From the NCBI RefSeq assembly GCF_025809055.1, contig NZ_CP075529.1, positions 3,211,501-3,275,500 of the forward strand: DNA of 64,000 nt, given 5' to 3'. Of this stretch, positions 42,995-50,620 are shown piece after piece (the stretch's first letter is position 1; the number at the start of each line of letters is the position of its first letter). A program made the translations under genes and the position numbers. Origin of the DNA: Devosia sp. (GTDB lineage Bacteria > Pseudomonadota > Alphaproteobacteria > Rhizobiales > Devosiaceae). Below the pieces are notes generated by a model, which was not told the DNA's origin, searched no databases, and was given only the letters and a program-made list of their open reading frames with translations.

Positions 42995-43180
42995 TCCTTC
43001 TCCCCTTGTGGGAAAAGGTGGCGCGTAGCGCCGGATGAGGGGCTTTTTGACGATGAGAAACAGCTTCAGTGAAGCTGTTTCCGGCGAAAAGGCCACGAGA
43101 GCTACGCTCGAATGGCAAGATGTGTCCAACAAACCCCTCACCCGCCCTTCGGGCACCCTCTCCCACAAGGGGAGAGGGGT
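42995..43180. repeat. CTTCTCCCCTTGTGGGA inverted repeat with another repeat inside its loop
   Basis: The outer arms, CCTTCTCCCCTTGTGGGAAA (from 42996) and CTCTCCCACAAGGGGAGAGG (about 43158-43177), match the element at 18545-18662 with a few changes; inner GGATGAGGGG and CCCCTCA also pair. The loop carries a copy of the two-hairpin element (43058-43118). This makes a nested structure in the 319-bp recR-ybaB gap, which holds no gene. Confidence 0.85.
43058..43118 (+). repeat. Two-hairpin repeat element, single copy
   Basis: The first hairpin is AAACAGCTTC-AGT-GAAGCTGTTT (43058-43080), a perfect 10-bp stem. The linker, CCGGCGAAAAGGCCACGA, follows, then the second hairpin GAGC-TAC-GCTC and GAATGGCA. 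Loop, linker and tail match copies at 9993 and 61768, while the stems differ in paired fashion. Confidence 0.85.
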
Positions 43181-43198
43181 AAGAGGCTTTCGTTCACC

Positions 43199-43302
43199 AG
43201 AGCGTTTTCAGGAAAAGTGGACACCACTTTTCTGGTGCGAAAACGTGACAAATCAAAAACCTGGAGCACTCTTTCTGATTGCATCAGAAAGAGTGCTCTA
43301 AA
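43199..43302. repeat. AGAGCG repeat, full copy
   Basis: CAGAGCGTTTTCAGGAAAAG starts the element, followed by GTGGACACCACTTTTC, CGAAAACGTGAC, and AGCACTCTTTCTGAT/ATCAGAAAGAGTGCT as an inverted repeat, ending TCTA. It corresponds to 16774-16872 in inverse orientation. The CTA at 43298-43300 is the complement of the ybaB TAG stop. Confidence 0.85.
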
Positions 43303-43621
43303 ACGGAAACTTCATGCCGGGCGGGATGGGCAGGCCGGCGGTTACTTCGCTCATCTTGCGCTGCATTTCCGCTTCGCTCTTGCCCTTGGCATCGTTGAAG
43401 GCGGCGACGATCAGGTCTTCGACCATTTCGGCGTCTTCGGGCTTGAGCAGACCGGGATCGATCTTGAGACCCTTCATCTCGCCCTTGCCCGAAAGCGCCA
43501 CAGTGACCATGCCGCCGCCCGAGCGGCCCTCGACGACCAGTTCGGCAAGCTCGGCCTGCATGGCCTCCATCTTGCCCTTCATCTCGCTGGCGGCCTTCAT
43601 CATGCCCATGATGTCTTTCAT
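43298..43621 (-). CDS. ybaB: YbaB/EbfC nucleoid-associated protein
   Basis: 107 residues, the typical size. The N-terminal helix MKDIMGMMKAASEMKGKMEA, the VVEGRSGGGMVTVALSGKGEMK sheet region and the PEDAEMVEDLIVAAFNDAKGK helix are diagnostic. It is a small dimeric DNA-binding protein. Its start overlaps the dnaX stop by 4 nt, the usual dnaX-ybaB coupling. Its TAG stop lies at the boundary of a repeat element. Confidence 0.94.
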   Translation of the reverse strand: MKDIMGMMKAASEMKGKMEAMQAELAELVVEGRSGGGMVTVALSGKGEMKGLKIDPGLLKPEDAEMVEDLIVAAFNDAKGKSEAEMQRKMSEVTAGLPIPPGMKFPF

Positions 43622-45369
43622 TCGTCGTCCTCTTCGGGTGGGGGCGGGGGCAGGTCGGGAACGATGGCGGCTTCCTCGCGCACCGTCACATTGACCAGTT
43701 TGGCCCCTGGAAATGTTTCTAATATGGCCTTGACCAGCGGATCGTCATGCGCGGCCGCGGTGGCGGCCTGCTGCTTCTGCTCGGCCTCCTGGCGGATGGT
43801 CAGGCCCTCGGGTGGCCGTGTCGACACCATGACCAGCCAGCGGGCGCCGGTCCAGGCCTGCAGCCGCGCCGACAGGGTCGCGATAATCCCCGGATCGGTG
43901 CCTTCCGACAGGGCGACCTCGATCCGGCCCTCTTCGAAGCTGATGGGGCGCATCTGGCTTTCAAGGGCCAGCTTGACCAGAACGTCGCGCTTGGCGGTGG
44001 CCAGCGCGATCAGGTCCTTGTAGCTGCCGATCTGGGCCAGGGCCGGCTTGGCCACCGGCTGCGGTTCGCTGGCCGGAGGGACCGGGCTTGCAACCATGGC
44101 CGGGCCGGACTGGGCGACCTGGCGCAGGGCGGTCGGGCCGCCGCCGCCGGAGGGGCGGGGGGCGATAGCCGGTTGGGCGGGCGAGCTGGGGAGATTGCCC
44201 TGCTGGGTCAGCTTGGAAATGACCTCGTCGGGGCTCGGCAGGTCGGCGGCATAGGCCAGCCGGATCAGCGTCATCTCGGCGGCCTGCAGACCATTGCCGG
44301 CGCGGGCGGTTTCCTCATTGCCCTTGAACAGGATCTGCCAGGCCCGCGTCAGCGCCCGCATCGGCAGGCGATTGGCGAGATCGCGGCCCCGGCTGCGCTC
44401 GTCGGGCGTCAGGGCCGCATCGTCGGCAGCGGCCGGCACCACCTTGATGCGGGTGACGAGATGGGTGAATTCGCTGAGATCGGCGAGCAGGGTCTGCGGA
44501 TCGGCGCCCAGATCGTAGAGCTCCCTGAGCGCCGTCAGGGCCTCGGCAACGCGCCCGGCCATGACATCCTCGAACAGGTCAATGACCTTGGCCCGGTCGC
44601 CCAGCCCCAGCATAGCCTTGACGGTTGAGGCTGAAACCGTGCCATTGCCATGGGCGATCGCCTGATCCAGCAGGCTCAGGCTATCGCGCGCCGAGCCTTC
44701 GCCGGCCCGCACGATCATGGCCAGGGCGTCGGGTTCGAAGCCGATGCCTTCCTGCGCCAGGATGGTCTCGAGATAGTTCGACATGATCTCGGCCGGAATG
44801 CGCCGGAGATCGAAGCGCTGACACCGCGACAGGATGGTGATCGGCACCTTGCGGATCTCGGTGGTCGCGAAGATGAACTTCACATAGGGCGGCGGCTCTT
44901 CCAGGGTTTTCAGCAGCCCGTTGAAGGCGGCCGTGGAGAGCATGTGCACCTCGTCGATCACATAGACCTTGTAGGGGGCCGAGACCGGGCCGTATTTGAC
45001 CGAGTCGATGATCTCGCGGATATCGCCGATACCGGTATTGCTGGCGGCGTCCATTTCCACCACGTCGACATGCCGCCCCTCGATGATGGCGCGGCAATGC
45101 GTGCCCTCCTGGGAGAGGTCCAGCGTCGGGTGCGGACCGCTTTCGTCTTCGTAGTTGAAGGCGCGCGCCAGAATGCGGGCTGTCGTGGTTTTGCCCACGC
45201 CGCGCACGCCGGTGAGGATAAAGGCATGGTGGATGCGGTTCTGGGCAAAGGCATTGCCCAGCGTCTGCACCATGGCGTCCTGGCCGACCAGGGTCGAGAA
45301 ATCGCGCGGGCGATATTTGCGCGCCAGCACCAGATAGGGGCTGGAAGCTGCCTCAGCCATACCGGACAT
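43618..45369 (-). CDS. dnaX: DNA polymerase III subunit gamma/tau
   Basis: 583 residues: AAA+ clamp-loader module with Walker A (GVRGVGKTTTARI), Walker B-like DEVHML, sensor SRCQRFDLRR, then domain III to about residue 370. A Pro/Ala-rich linker leads to a tau-type C-terminal domain (~430-560). I see no obvious slippery A-run for a shortened gamma form, though this was not checked exhaustively. The 4.5S RNA gene lies upstream on the same strand, and ybaB overlaps downstream. Confidence 0.96.
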   Translation of the reverse strand: MSGMAEAASSPYLVLARKYRPRDFSTLVGQDAMVQTLGNAFAQNRIHHAFILTGVRGVGKTTTARILARAFNYEDESGPHPTLDLSQEGTHCRAIIEGRHVDVVEMDAASNTGIGDIREIIDSVKYGPVSAPYKVYVIDEVHMLSTAAFNGLLKTLEEPPPYVKFIFATTEIRKVPITILSRCQRFDLRRIPAEIMSNYLETILAQEGIGFEPDALAMIVRAGEGSARDSLSLLDQAIAHGNGTVSASTVKAMLGLGDRAKVIDLFEDVMAGRVAEALTALRELYDLGADPQTLLADLSEFTHLVTRIKVVPAAADDAALTPDERSRGRDLANRLPMRALTRAWQILFKGNEETARAGNGLQAAEMTLIRLAYAADLPSPDEVISKLTQQGNLPSSPAQPAIAPRPSGGGGPTALRQVAQSGPAMVASPVPPASEPQPVAKPALAQIGSYKDLIALATAKRDVLVKLALESQMRPISFEEGRIEVALSEGTDPGIIATLSARLQAWTGARWLVMVSTRPPEGLTIRQEAEQKQQAATAAAHDDPLVKAILETFPGAKLVNVTVREEAAIVPDLPPPPPEEDDE

Positions 45370-45493
45370 CCCTCTGCGGGAAATGGGGGAATCTGCCTTG
45401 CTTCATGCCCGGACCTTAGGGCAAGCCGCGTCCGACCGCAAAAGCCAAGAGCCAATTCGCGGGGCCACAATGCCCAGTTGTGAACAGATGAGT

Positions 45494-45594
45494 AGGAGGC
45501 TGGCATCGACCCGTGAGGATCTCGTTGGGGCTGCTTCCTTCCGGACCTGACCCGGTTGGCGAGGAACACGTCCGCGCCAACCTCCCGGCGCCTA
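45494..45594 (-). ncRNA. ffs: Signal recognition particle 4.5S RNA
   Basis: The minus strand contains the universally conserved SRP domain IV core GGTCAGGTCCGGAAGGAAGC (complement of about 45535-45555). The flanks GGGAGGTTGGC and GCCAGCCTCC pair as the distal stem, so the whole forms one long hairpin of about 100 nt. It binds Ffh for co-translational targeting. The position just upstream of dnaX is usual in alphaproteobacteria. Ends are estimated from the stem pairing. Confidence 0.92.
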
Positions 45595-45630
45595 TATGCG
45601 GATTATTGGTTTGGGATGCAAGAGGTGTGG

Positions 45631-46434
45631 TCAGCGTCCCGGACTGTCCACGGGTTGGCGCTGGCTTGAAAATTCGCGGCCGAAGGCTTCGAGTTCAAGC
45701 ATGGGCGCGGAGCCCGGCGCGATACTGGCCGGATCGGTACCGACGATGCTGACCACCGCCTGCGCCTCGCCCTGCCAATCGAGGATCGGGACGGCGGCGG
45801 AGACCAGGCCCGGCATGAAGCGCCCGTCGACATGGGCATATCCTTGCTGGCGAATGGCCTGGATCAACCCCTCGATTCCATCCCGGGTTGGTTTGGCATC
45901 CGGCAAAAGGCCCGGATTCCGGCGCGCCAGCTTCAACTCCTCCTCGAGGTTCCGCTCGAGACCCGCGCGTGGATACCAGGCGAGAAATGCCCGACCCGAC
46001 GCCGAGTTCAACAACGGCAATGAGGTGCCCAGGCCCATCGAGGTCACGGCGGGGACGGCGCCGCGCTCCCAGCGGACGACGGTGGCGCCGCCATTGCCCC
46101 AGACGGTCAGCAGCGCCGTCATCCCGGTCCGCAGCGACAGGGCACCAAGCCCGTCGGCGGTGCGGTTTACAAAGTCGTGGCGGGCGATGGCGGCAAGGCC
46201 CAACTGCATCGCGGCCGGACCGATGTCATATTGTCCGGAGCGCCCCTCCTGCCGGACGAGGCCCGTGGAAACGAAGGTCGTCAGGTAGCGATGCACCTTG
46301 CTCGGGGGCATACCGCATTCCCGTGCGATTTCGGTGAGCGTGGTGGCCCCGTTCAGGCCGGCCAGGTGCAGCAGGACCTTGAGCGCCGCTTCCAGTGATT
46401 TCGTGCCCTGCGCGCCGCTGCCGTTCATTGCCAT
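45631..46434 (-). CDS. IclR-family transcriptional regulator
   Basis: About 267 residues: an N-terminal winged helix (SLEAALKVLLHLAG, TLTEIARECGMPPSKVHRYLTTF, then TGLVRQEGRSGQYDIG) and the IclR effector domain (LTVWGNGGATVVRWERGAVP; SASGRAFLAW). It is divergent from the gentisate operon and probably controls it. ATG 46434 is chosen by family length; in-frame codons to 46500 allow a longer start. An A/T-rich inverted repeat lies in the divergent gap. Confidence 0.88.
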   Translation of the reverse strand: MAMNGSGAQGTKSLEAALKVLLHLAGLNGATTLTEIARECGMPPSKVHRYLTTFVSTGLVRQEGRSGQYDIGPAAMQLGLAAIARHDFVNRTADGLGALSLRTGMTALLTVWGNGGATVVRWERGAVPAVTSMGLGTSLPLLNSASGRAFLAWYPRAGLERNLEEELKLARRNPGLLPDAKPTRDGIEGLIQAIRQQGYAHVDGRFMPGLVSAAVPILDWQGEAQAVVSIVGTDPASIAPGSAPMLELEAFGREFSSQRQPVDSPGR

Positions 46435-46498
46435 CCCCAATTCCGTGCTCGCCATAGGCCATGGATTGTACCGAACCGCAAGCCGGGCCAAGAGTTGC

Positions 46499-46536
46499 AT
46501 TTCTACATATTAGAATGAATTGCATAATATAGAAAT
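46499..46536. promoter_or_regulatory. A/T-rich inverted repeat in the IclR-gentisate divergent region
   Basis: ATTTCTA (46499-46505) and TAGAAAT (46530-46536) are exact complements across a 24-nt A/T-rich spacer containing ATATTAG and TAATATA. Its contrast with the GC-rich surroundings and its position, about 70 nt before the first catabolic gene, suit an IclR operator/promoter. Confidence 0.55.
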
Positions 46537-46605
46537 TAGCTCTAGGGTCGCCCCAACCCGAAATGGCCGCGCATCACCGCGCCGATCAATGCCCAGGAGG
46601 TCCCG

Positions 46606-47301
46606 ATGGCGTTTGTTTTCCCCCCGGCAGCCCAGCCCAGTGTCGCCGTGTTCGAAAGCGACCTGCGGTTTCCGGTGCGGCGCATTTTCTGCGTGGGTCG
46701 CAACTACGCCGCCCATGCACGCGAAATGGGCAAGGATCCTGACCGCGACCCGCCCTTCTTCTTCACCAAGCCAGCCGACGCCGTGGTCGACAGCGCCGAA
46801 GTGGTGGCCTATCCGCCCGAGACCGGCAATTTCCACTACGAAGCCGAACTCGTGGTCGCCATCGGCAAGGCCGGCTCCGACATCGCCGAGGCGCAGGCGC
46901 TGGATCACGTCTGGGGCTATGCGGTGGGCAATGACCTGACCCGCCGCGACCTGCAACTGGCGGCCCGGGAACAGGGGCGGCCATGGGACTGGGGCAAGGC
47001 CTTCGATCGCTCGGCCGTAATCGGACCGGTTCGTCCGGTGGCGCGCCACGGGCATTTTTCGAGCGGCGCCATCTCGCTGAGCGTGAACGGGCAGTCCCGC
47101 CAGCGCTCGGATATCGACCAGCTCATCTGGTCGGTCGAGGAGATCATCGCCATTCTCTCGCGGTCGATGACCCTGCAGCCGGGCGACCTGATCATGACCG
47201 GCACGCCCGAAGGCGTTGGCCAGCTTGTCCCCGGCGATGTCTGCGTTGTCGCCATCGAGGGGCTGGGCGAAATCTCGACGACCATCGGTCCGGCGCGATG
47301 A
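46606..47301 (+). CDS. Fumarylacetoacetate hydrolase-family protein, probable fumarylpyruvate hydrolase
   Basis: 231 residues of the FAH superfamily: RRIFCVGRNYAAHAREMG, the metal-binding Glu pair in YEAELVVAIG, Asp in GYAVGNDLTRRDLQ, and MTGTPEGVG near the end. In the gentisate pathway such an enzyme splits fumarylpyruvate to fumarate and pyruvate, and the next two genes supply isomerase and dioxygenase. The next start overlaps its stop (ATGA). Confidence 0.9.
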   Translation: MAFVFPPAAQPSVAVFESDLRFPVRRIFCVGRNYAAHAREMGKDPDRDPPFFFTKPADAVVDSAEVVAYPPETGNFHYEAELVVAIGKAGSDIAEAQALDHVWGYAVGNDLTRRDLQLAAREQGRPWDWGKAFDRSAVIGPVRPVARHGHFSSGAISLSVNGQSRQRSDIDQLIWSVEEIIAILSRSMTLQPGDLIMTGTPEGVGQLVPGDVCVVAIEGLGEISTTIGPAR

Positions 47302-47945
47302 CCCTGCGGCTGCACAATTTCTTTCGGTCTTCGACCTCGACGCGCCTGCGGGCTGCCCTCAACCTCAAGGGCCTGCCTTATGATTACGTCGGCTATTCGC
47401 TGCGGGACGGGCAAACCCGCACACCGCAATTTCTGGCCCTCAATCCGGCTGGGCTGGTCCCGGTTCTGGAACGGGACGATGGGGTGGTCCTGACCCAGTC
47501 GCTTGCAATAATCGAATGGCTGGAGGAGACAATGCCCACGCCGCCGCTGCTGCCGGCGGATGCGGACGGCCGCGCCCGCGTGCGGGCCCTCGCCTATATG
47601 CTGGCCTGTGAAATCCACCCGCTCAACAATCTGCGCGTGCTGCGCCGGCTGAACGAGCAGTTTGGCGCGGACGAGGCTGCGCAGGAGGCCTGGTTTGTTC
47701 ATTGGGTCAAGGCAACATTCGATGCGTTCGAGATCAGCCTGGCATCGAGCGCCGCCACCGGCCGCTACTGCCACGGCGATGTGCCGGGCCTGGCCGATAT
47801 CTGCCTCTATGCGCAGGTCTGGAACAATCGTCGCTTTGCCATAGACGGCAGCGCCTGGCCGACCATCGACCGCATTTTTGCCGCGCTCGACGCGCTCCCC
47901 GCCTTTCGTGATGCCGCACCGCCCAATCAACCCGACGCCAGCTAA
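47298..47945 (+). CDS. GST zeta-type maleylpyruvate/maleylacetoacetate isomerase
   Basis: 215 residues with a thioredoxin-like GST N-terminal domain. The active-site motif FFRSSTSTRLRAALNLKG carries the Ser-Ser...Ser pattern of the zeta class, followed by LNPAGLVPVLE and the TQSLAIIEWLEE stretch. The helical C-terminal domain has CEIHPLNNLRVL, a zeta-class mark. With gentisate dioxygenase and fumarylpyruvate hydrolase neighbours, the likely reaction is glutathione-dependent isomerisation of maleylpyruvate to fumarylpyruvate. Confidence 0.9.
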   Translation: MTLRLHNFFRSSTSTRLRAALNLKGLPYDYVGYSLRDGQTRTPQFLALNPAGLVPVLERDDGVVLTQSLAIIEWLEETMPTPPLLPADADGRARVRALAYMLACEIHPLNNLRVLRRLNEQFGADEAAQEAWFVHWVKATFDAFEISLASSAATGRYCHGDVPGLADICLYAQVWNNRRFAIDGSAWPTIDRIFAALDALPAFRDAAPPNQPDAS

Positions 47946-47957
47946 GAGGAGACGGCC

Positions 47958-49052
47958 ATGAAAGACGCGACGCCCGCCCATGCCATGCAGCCCGAAGAGA
48001 CGCCGGAGCTCAAGGCGCTCTACAAAGGCTTTGAGGCCGAAAGCCTGATGCCGCTCTGGACGCAGCTGGGCGATCTCATGCCGGTTCATCCCAAGCCGCG
48101 GGCACAGGCCCATGTCTGGAAATGGGCCAATCTGCTGCCTCTGGCCGAAGCTTCTGGCCGCCTGGTGCCGGTCGGGCGGGGCGGGGAGCGGCGCGCCATC
48201 GGCCTTGCCAATCCAGGGCTGGCGCCGCACGCCTATGTCACGCCCACGCTCTGGGCCGCTATCCAGTATCTGGGGCCCAGGGAAACCGCGCCCGAACACC
48301 GCCATGCCCAGAATGCCTTCCGCTTCGTGGTCGAGGGTGAAGGCGTATGGACCGTGGTCAATGGCGATCCGGTGCGGATGAGCCGGGGCGACCTGTTGCT
48401 GACGCCGGGCTGGAATTTTCATGGCCATCACAATGATACCGACCAGCCCATGGCCTGGATCGACGGGCTCGACATTCCGTTCAGCCACCACAACGATGTC
48501 GGCTTTTTTGAGTTCGGGTCCGAGCGGGTGACCGATTATGCGACCCCGAACTTCTCGCGCGCAGAGCGGCTTTGGGGCCATCCCGGCCTGCGCCCGCTTT
48601 CGGGCCTGCGCGATGCGGTCAGTTCGCCCCTCAGCGCCTATCGCTGGGTGCATACCGACGCGGCCCTGACCGAACAGCTTCTGCTCGAGGACGAAGGCCA
48701 GCCGGCAACGCTGGAGCCGGGCCATGCCGCCATTCGCTACGTCAACCCGACCACCGGGGGCGATGTCATGCCCACCATTCGCTGCGAGTTCCACCGCCTG
48801 CGCGAGGGCGGCTCGACACCGGCGCGGCGGGAGGTCGGTTCGTCGGTCTTTCAGGTGTTTGAAGGGCAGGGCAGCGTCAGTCTCAACGGCACGGTTCACA
48901 CGCTCGAAAAGGGCGATCTCTTCGTTGTGCCATCCTGGGTAAGCTGGTCGCTCGAGGCGCAGAGCCAGTTCGACCTGTTCCGTTTTTCCGATGCGCCGAT
49001 CATGGAGCGGCTCAGTTTCATGCGCGTCCAGGTCGAGGGCGAAATGCCGTGA
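47958..49052 (+). CDS. Gentisate 1,2-dioxygenase
   Basis: 364 residues forming two cupin domains. The N-terminal cupin has the Fe(II) ligands His114, His116 and His155 (APEHRHAQNAFRFVVEGEG and GWNFHGHHND). The C-terminal cupin (SSVFQVFEGQGSVSLNG) lacks the histidines, as usual. It opens gentisate to maleylpyruvate. AAGAGGAGA precedes ATG 47958. The stop overlaps a GTG start of the next gene (GTGA). No enzymes making gentisate are in the window. Confidence 0.93.
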   Translation: MKDATPAHAMQPEETPELKALYKGFEAESLMPLWTQLGDLMPVHPKPRAQAHVWKWANLLPLAEASGRLVPVGRGGERRAIGLANPGLAPHAYVTPTLWAAIQYLGPRETAPEHRHAQNAFRFVVEGEGVWTVVNGDPVRMSRGDLLLTPGWNFHGHHNDTDQPMAWIDGLDIPFSHHNDVGFFEFGSERVTDYATPNFSRAERLWGHPGLRPLSGLRDAVSSPLSAYRWVHTDAALTEQLLLEDEGQPATLEPGHAAIRYVNPTTGGDVMPTIRCEFHRLREGGSTPARREVGSSVFQVFEGQGSVSLNGTVHTLEKGDLFVVPSWVSWSLEAQSQFDLFRFSDAPIMERLSFMRVQVEGEMP

Positions 49053-49636
49053 GCCTCGGAGCCGCCCAATACGCCCTGCGGCAGAGACAGGGCGCGGGTG
49101 CGCGCTATGACGCGGCCGGTGCCCCGCATGACGACCTGCTGCTGGTGCGTCGCGGCACGGCCTATTGCGCCCGCAATCTCAATGCGCTCAGCGACGACGC
49201 GCTGGCAGAACCATCACCGCGACAGGGTCTGAGCCAGGGTGCGCTGGTTGTCGGCCTTTGCCTTGAGGCGCGAAGCCTGGCGCATCATCTGCAATGGGCG
49301 CGAACCGGGCTGGCGCCGGAGGAGGACGCGATCCTGGGATACGCGCCTGCCGACCTTGAGCTGGGCAGTACCTTGCCGCCGCGCGCCATTCGCACGCTGT
49401 TCGATCACAGTTGCGTGCACCTTGATGTCGAATGGCGCGATCTCAGCGATGCCGACTGGACAAAATACCTGCCTGGCGATCCCGGCCGCCGTGTTGCCGA
49501 GACCCCGGGGCAGCGCGCCCGATCGATCTGGATCGCCGGCTTCCAGCTTGCCGCGCGGCCGCGCCTGGCGGATGTGCCGGAACGTCTGCGGGAGGCGGTG
49601 ACCTTGGCCCGAGGCGGCCAGAGCATCACCCCTTGA
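49049..49636 (+). CDS. DinB-like protein resembling mycothiol-dependent maleylpyruvate isomerase, metal ligands missing
   Basis: 195 residues, GTG start overlapping the dioxygenase stop. Residues resemble the actinobacterial mycothiol-dependent enzyme: VRRGTAYCARNLNALSDDAL, HHLQWARTG, ELGSTLPPRAIRTLFDHS, HLDVEWRDLSDADW and a C-terminal IWIAGFQLAARPRLADVPE. From my memory of the C. glutamicum enzyme, its zinc ligands His52, Glu144 and His148 align here with Gly, Ser and Ala. The protein is thus probably not that isomerase and proteobacteria do not make mycothiol. Role unknown; the operon already has a GST-type isomerase. Confidence 0.6.
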   Translation: MSLGAAQYALRQRQGAGARYDAAGAPHDDLLLVRRGTAYCARNLNALSDDALAEPSPRQGLSQGALVVGLCLEARSLAHHLQWARTGLAPEEDAILGYAPADLELGSTLPPRAIRTLFDHSCVHLDVEWRDLSDADWTKYLPGDPGRRVAETPGQRARSIWIAGFQLAARPRLADVPERLREAVTLARGGQSITP

Positions 49637-49694
49637 CCTTCCCACCGGTGGAAGGTTCATAGCATTTGGCGACACCGCGAAGGACGTCGCCGCC

Positions 49695-50084
49695 ATGCCG
49701 AAATTCAACTTTTTCAGCCGCACCGGAAAGCCGCGGCGCCCATCGTCCGATCGGCGGGCGCTGGCGCGCCAGTTCGCGGTCTGGCTGGTTGCGGTTGCGG
49801 CGATCCTGAGCATGGGGCTGCATCACGCGGCCATGGCTGCACCCGCGCCGGTCCACCACGCGCCGATGGCCATGCACGCCCATGACGGCATGCCACCCGC
49901 GCCCGCGGCACCGCATACGGTCATGATCTGCTGTGGGCTCGGCATGTGCCTTTCCGGCCTGCCGGTTTCCGGGCCGATCGCGCTGGAGCGGCGGCCACTG
50001 CCAATGGGACGAGCCATTGCCGGCAGTCTCGACCGGCGCTGGACCCCCGGCCTTATCGAACGCCCGCCAAAGTTCCTGTCCTGA
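49695..50084 (+). CDS. Met/His-rich exported or membrane-anchored protein, possibly metal-linked
   Basis: 129 residues. A basic start (RRPSSDRRALARQ) precedes a hydrophobic segment (FAVWLVAVAAILSMGLHHAAMA), probably a signal or anchor. A Met/His/Pro-rich stretch follows (VHHAPMAMHAHDGMPP), then MICCGLGMCLSG with three Cys. Such composition often binds copper. It is 35 nt ahead of a DUF305 gene whose family is also tied to copper, so the two may be co-expressed. I do not recognise a defined family. Confidence 0.6.
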   Translation: MPKFNFFSRTGKPRRPSSDRRALARQFAVWLVAVAAILSMGLHHAAMAAPAPVHHAPMAMHAHDGMPPAPAAPHTVMICCGLGMCLSGLPVSGPIALERRPLPMGRAIAGSLDRRWTPGLIERPPKFLS

Positions 50085-50119
50085 ACCCCGACCACAAAAC
50101 GCAATCAAGGATATTGGAA

Positions 50120-50584
50120 ATGACACTGATCAATCGGGCGCTTGCCGCCTCCGTCTTCGTTCTCGCCGCCTCCCTGCCAGCCTTGGCGCAGGACGCCCAT
50201 GCGGGCCATGACATGGCCGCCATGGGCGGCAAGGGTGGCGCCGACCTGCCTGACATCTGCCTTGTGGAAGAAGGCCACGACGCCATGGCCGCGGGCATGG
50301 GCATGGACCATGCGGGGATGGACGAAGCCCATACCGATCTCATGTTCGGCATGGACGAGACCAACCGGCAGATGATGCAGGCCATGCAGGTCGAGGATAT
50401 CGACGTGGCCTTCGTTTGCGGCATGATCCCCCACCACCAGGCGGCGATCAACATGGCCAAGGCCGAGCTCGAACACGGTGACAATCAGTGGGCCCGCGAC
50501 ATGGCCCAGAAGATCATCGATGCCCAGGAGCAGGAAATCGCCGACATGTTGGCCTGGCTCGAGGGCGAAGGGACCAACGAATAG
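50120..50584 (+). CDS. DUF305/CopM-like periplasmic protein
   Basis: 154 residues: signal peptide (ALAASVFVLAASLPALAQD), a Met/His/Gly-rich linker (AHAGHDMAAMGGKGG; MAAGMGMDHAGMDEAH), and the four-helix DUF305 domain with the conserved FVCGMIPHHQAAINMAKAELEHG and AQKIIDAQEQEIADM. DUF305 proteins such as cyanobacterial CopM bind copper in the periplasm. ATG 50120 gives the signal peptide directly. Confidence 0.88.
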   Translation: MTLINRALAASVFVLAASLPALAQDAHAGHDMAAMGGKGGADLPDICLVEEGHDAMAAGMGMDHAGMDEAHTDLMFGMDETNRQMMQAMQVEDIDVAFVCGMIPHHQAAINMAKAELEHGDNQWARDMAQKIIDAQEQEIADMLAWLEGEGTNE

Positions 50585-50620
50585 CAGTGCTGCCGGGCGC
50601 GCCTTGGGCGCGTCCGGACT

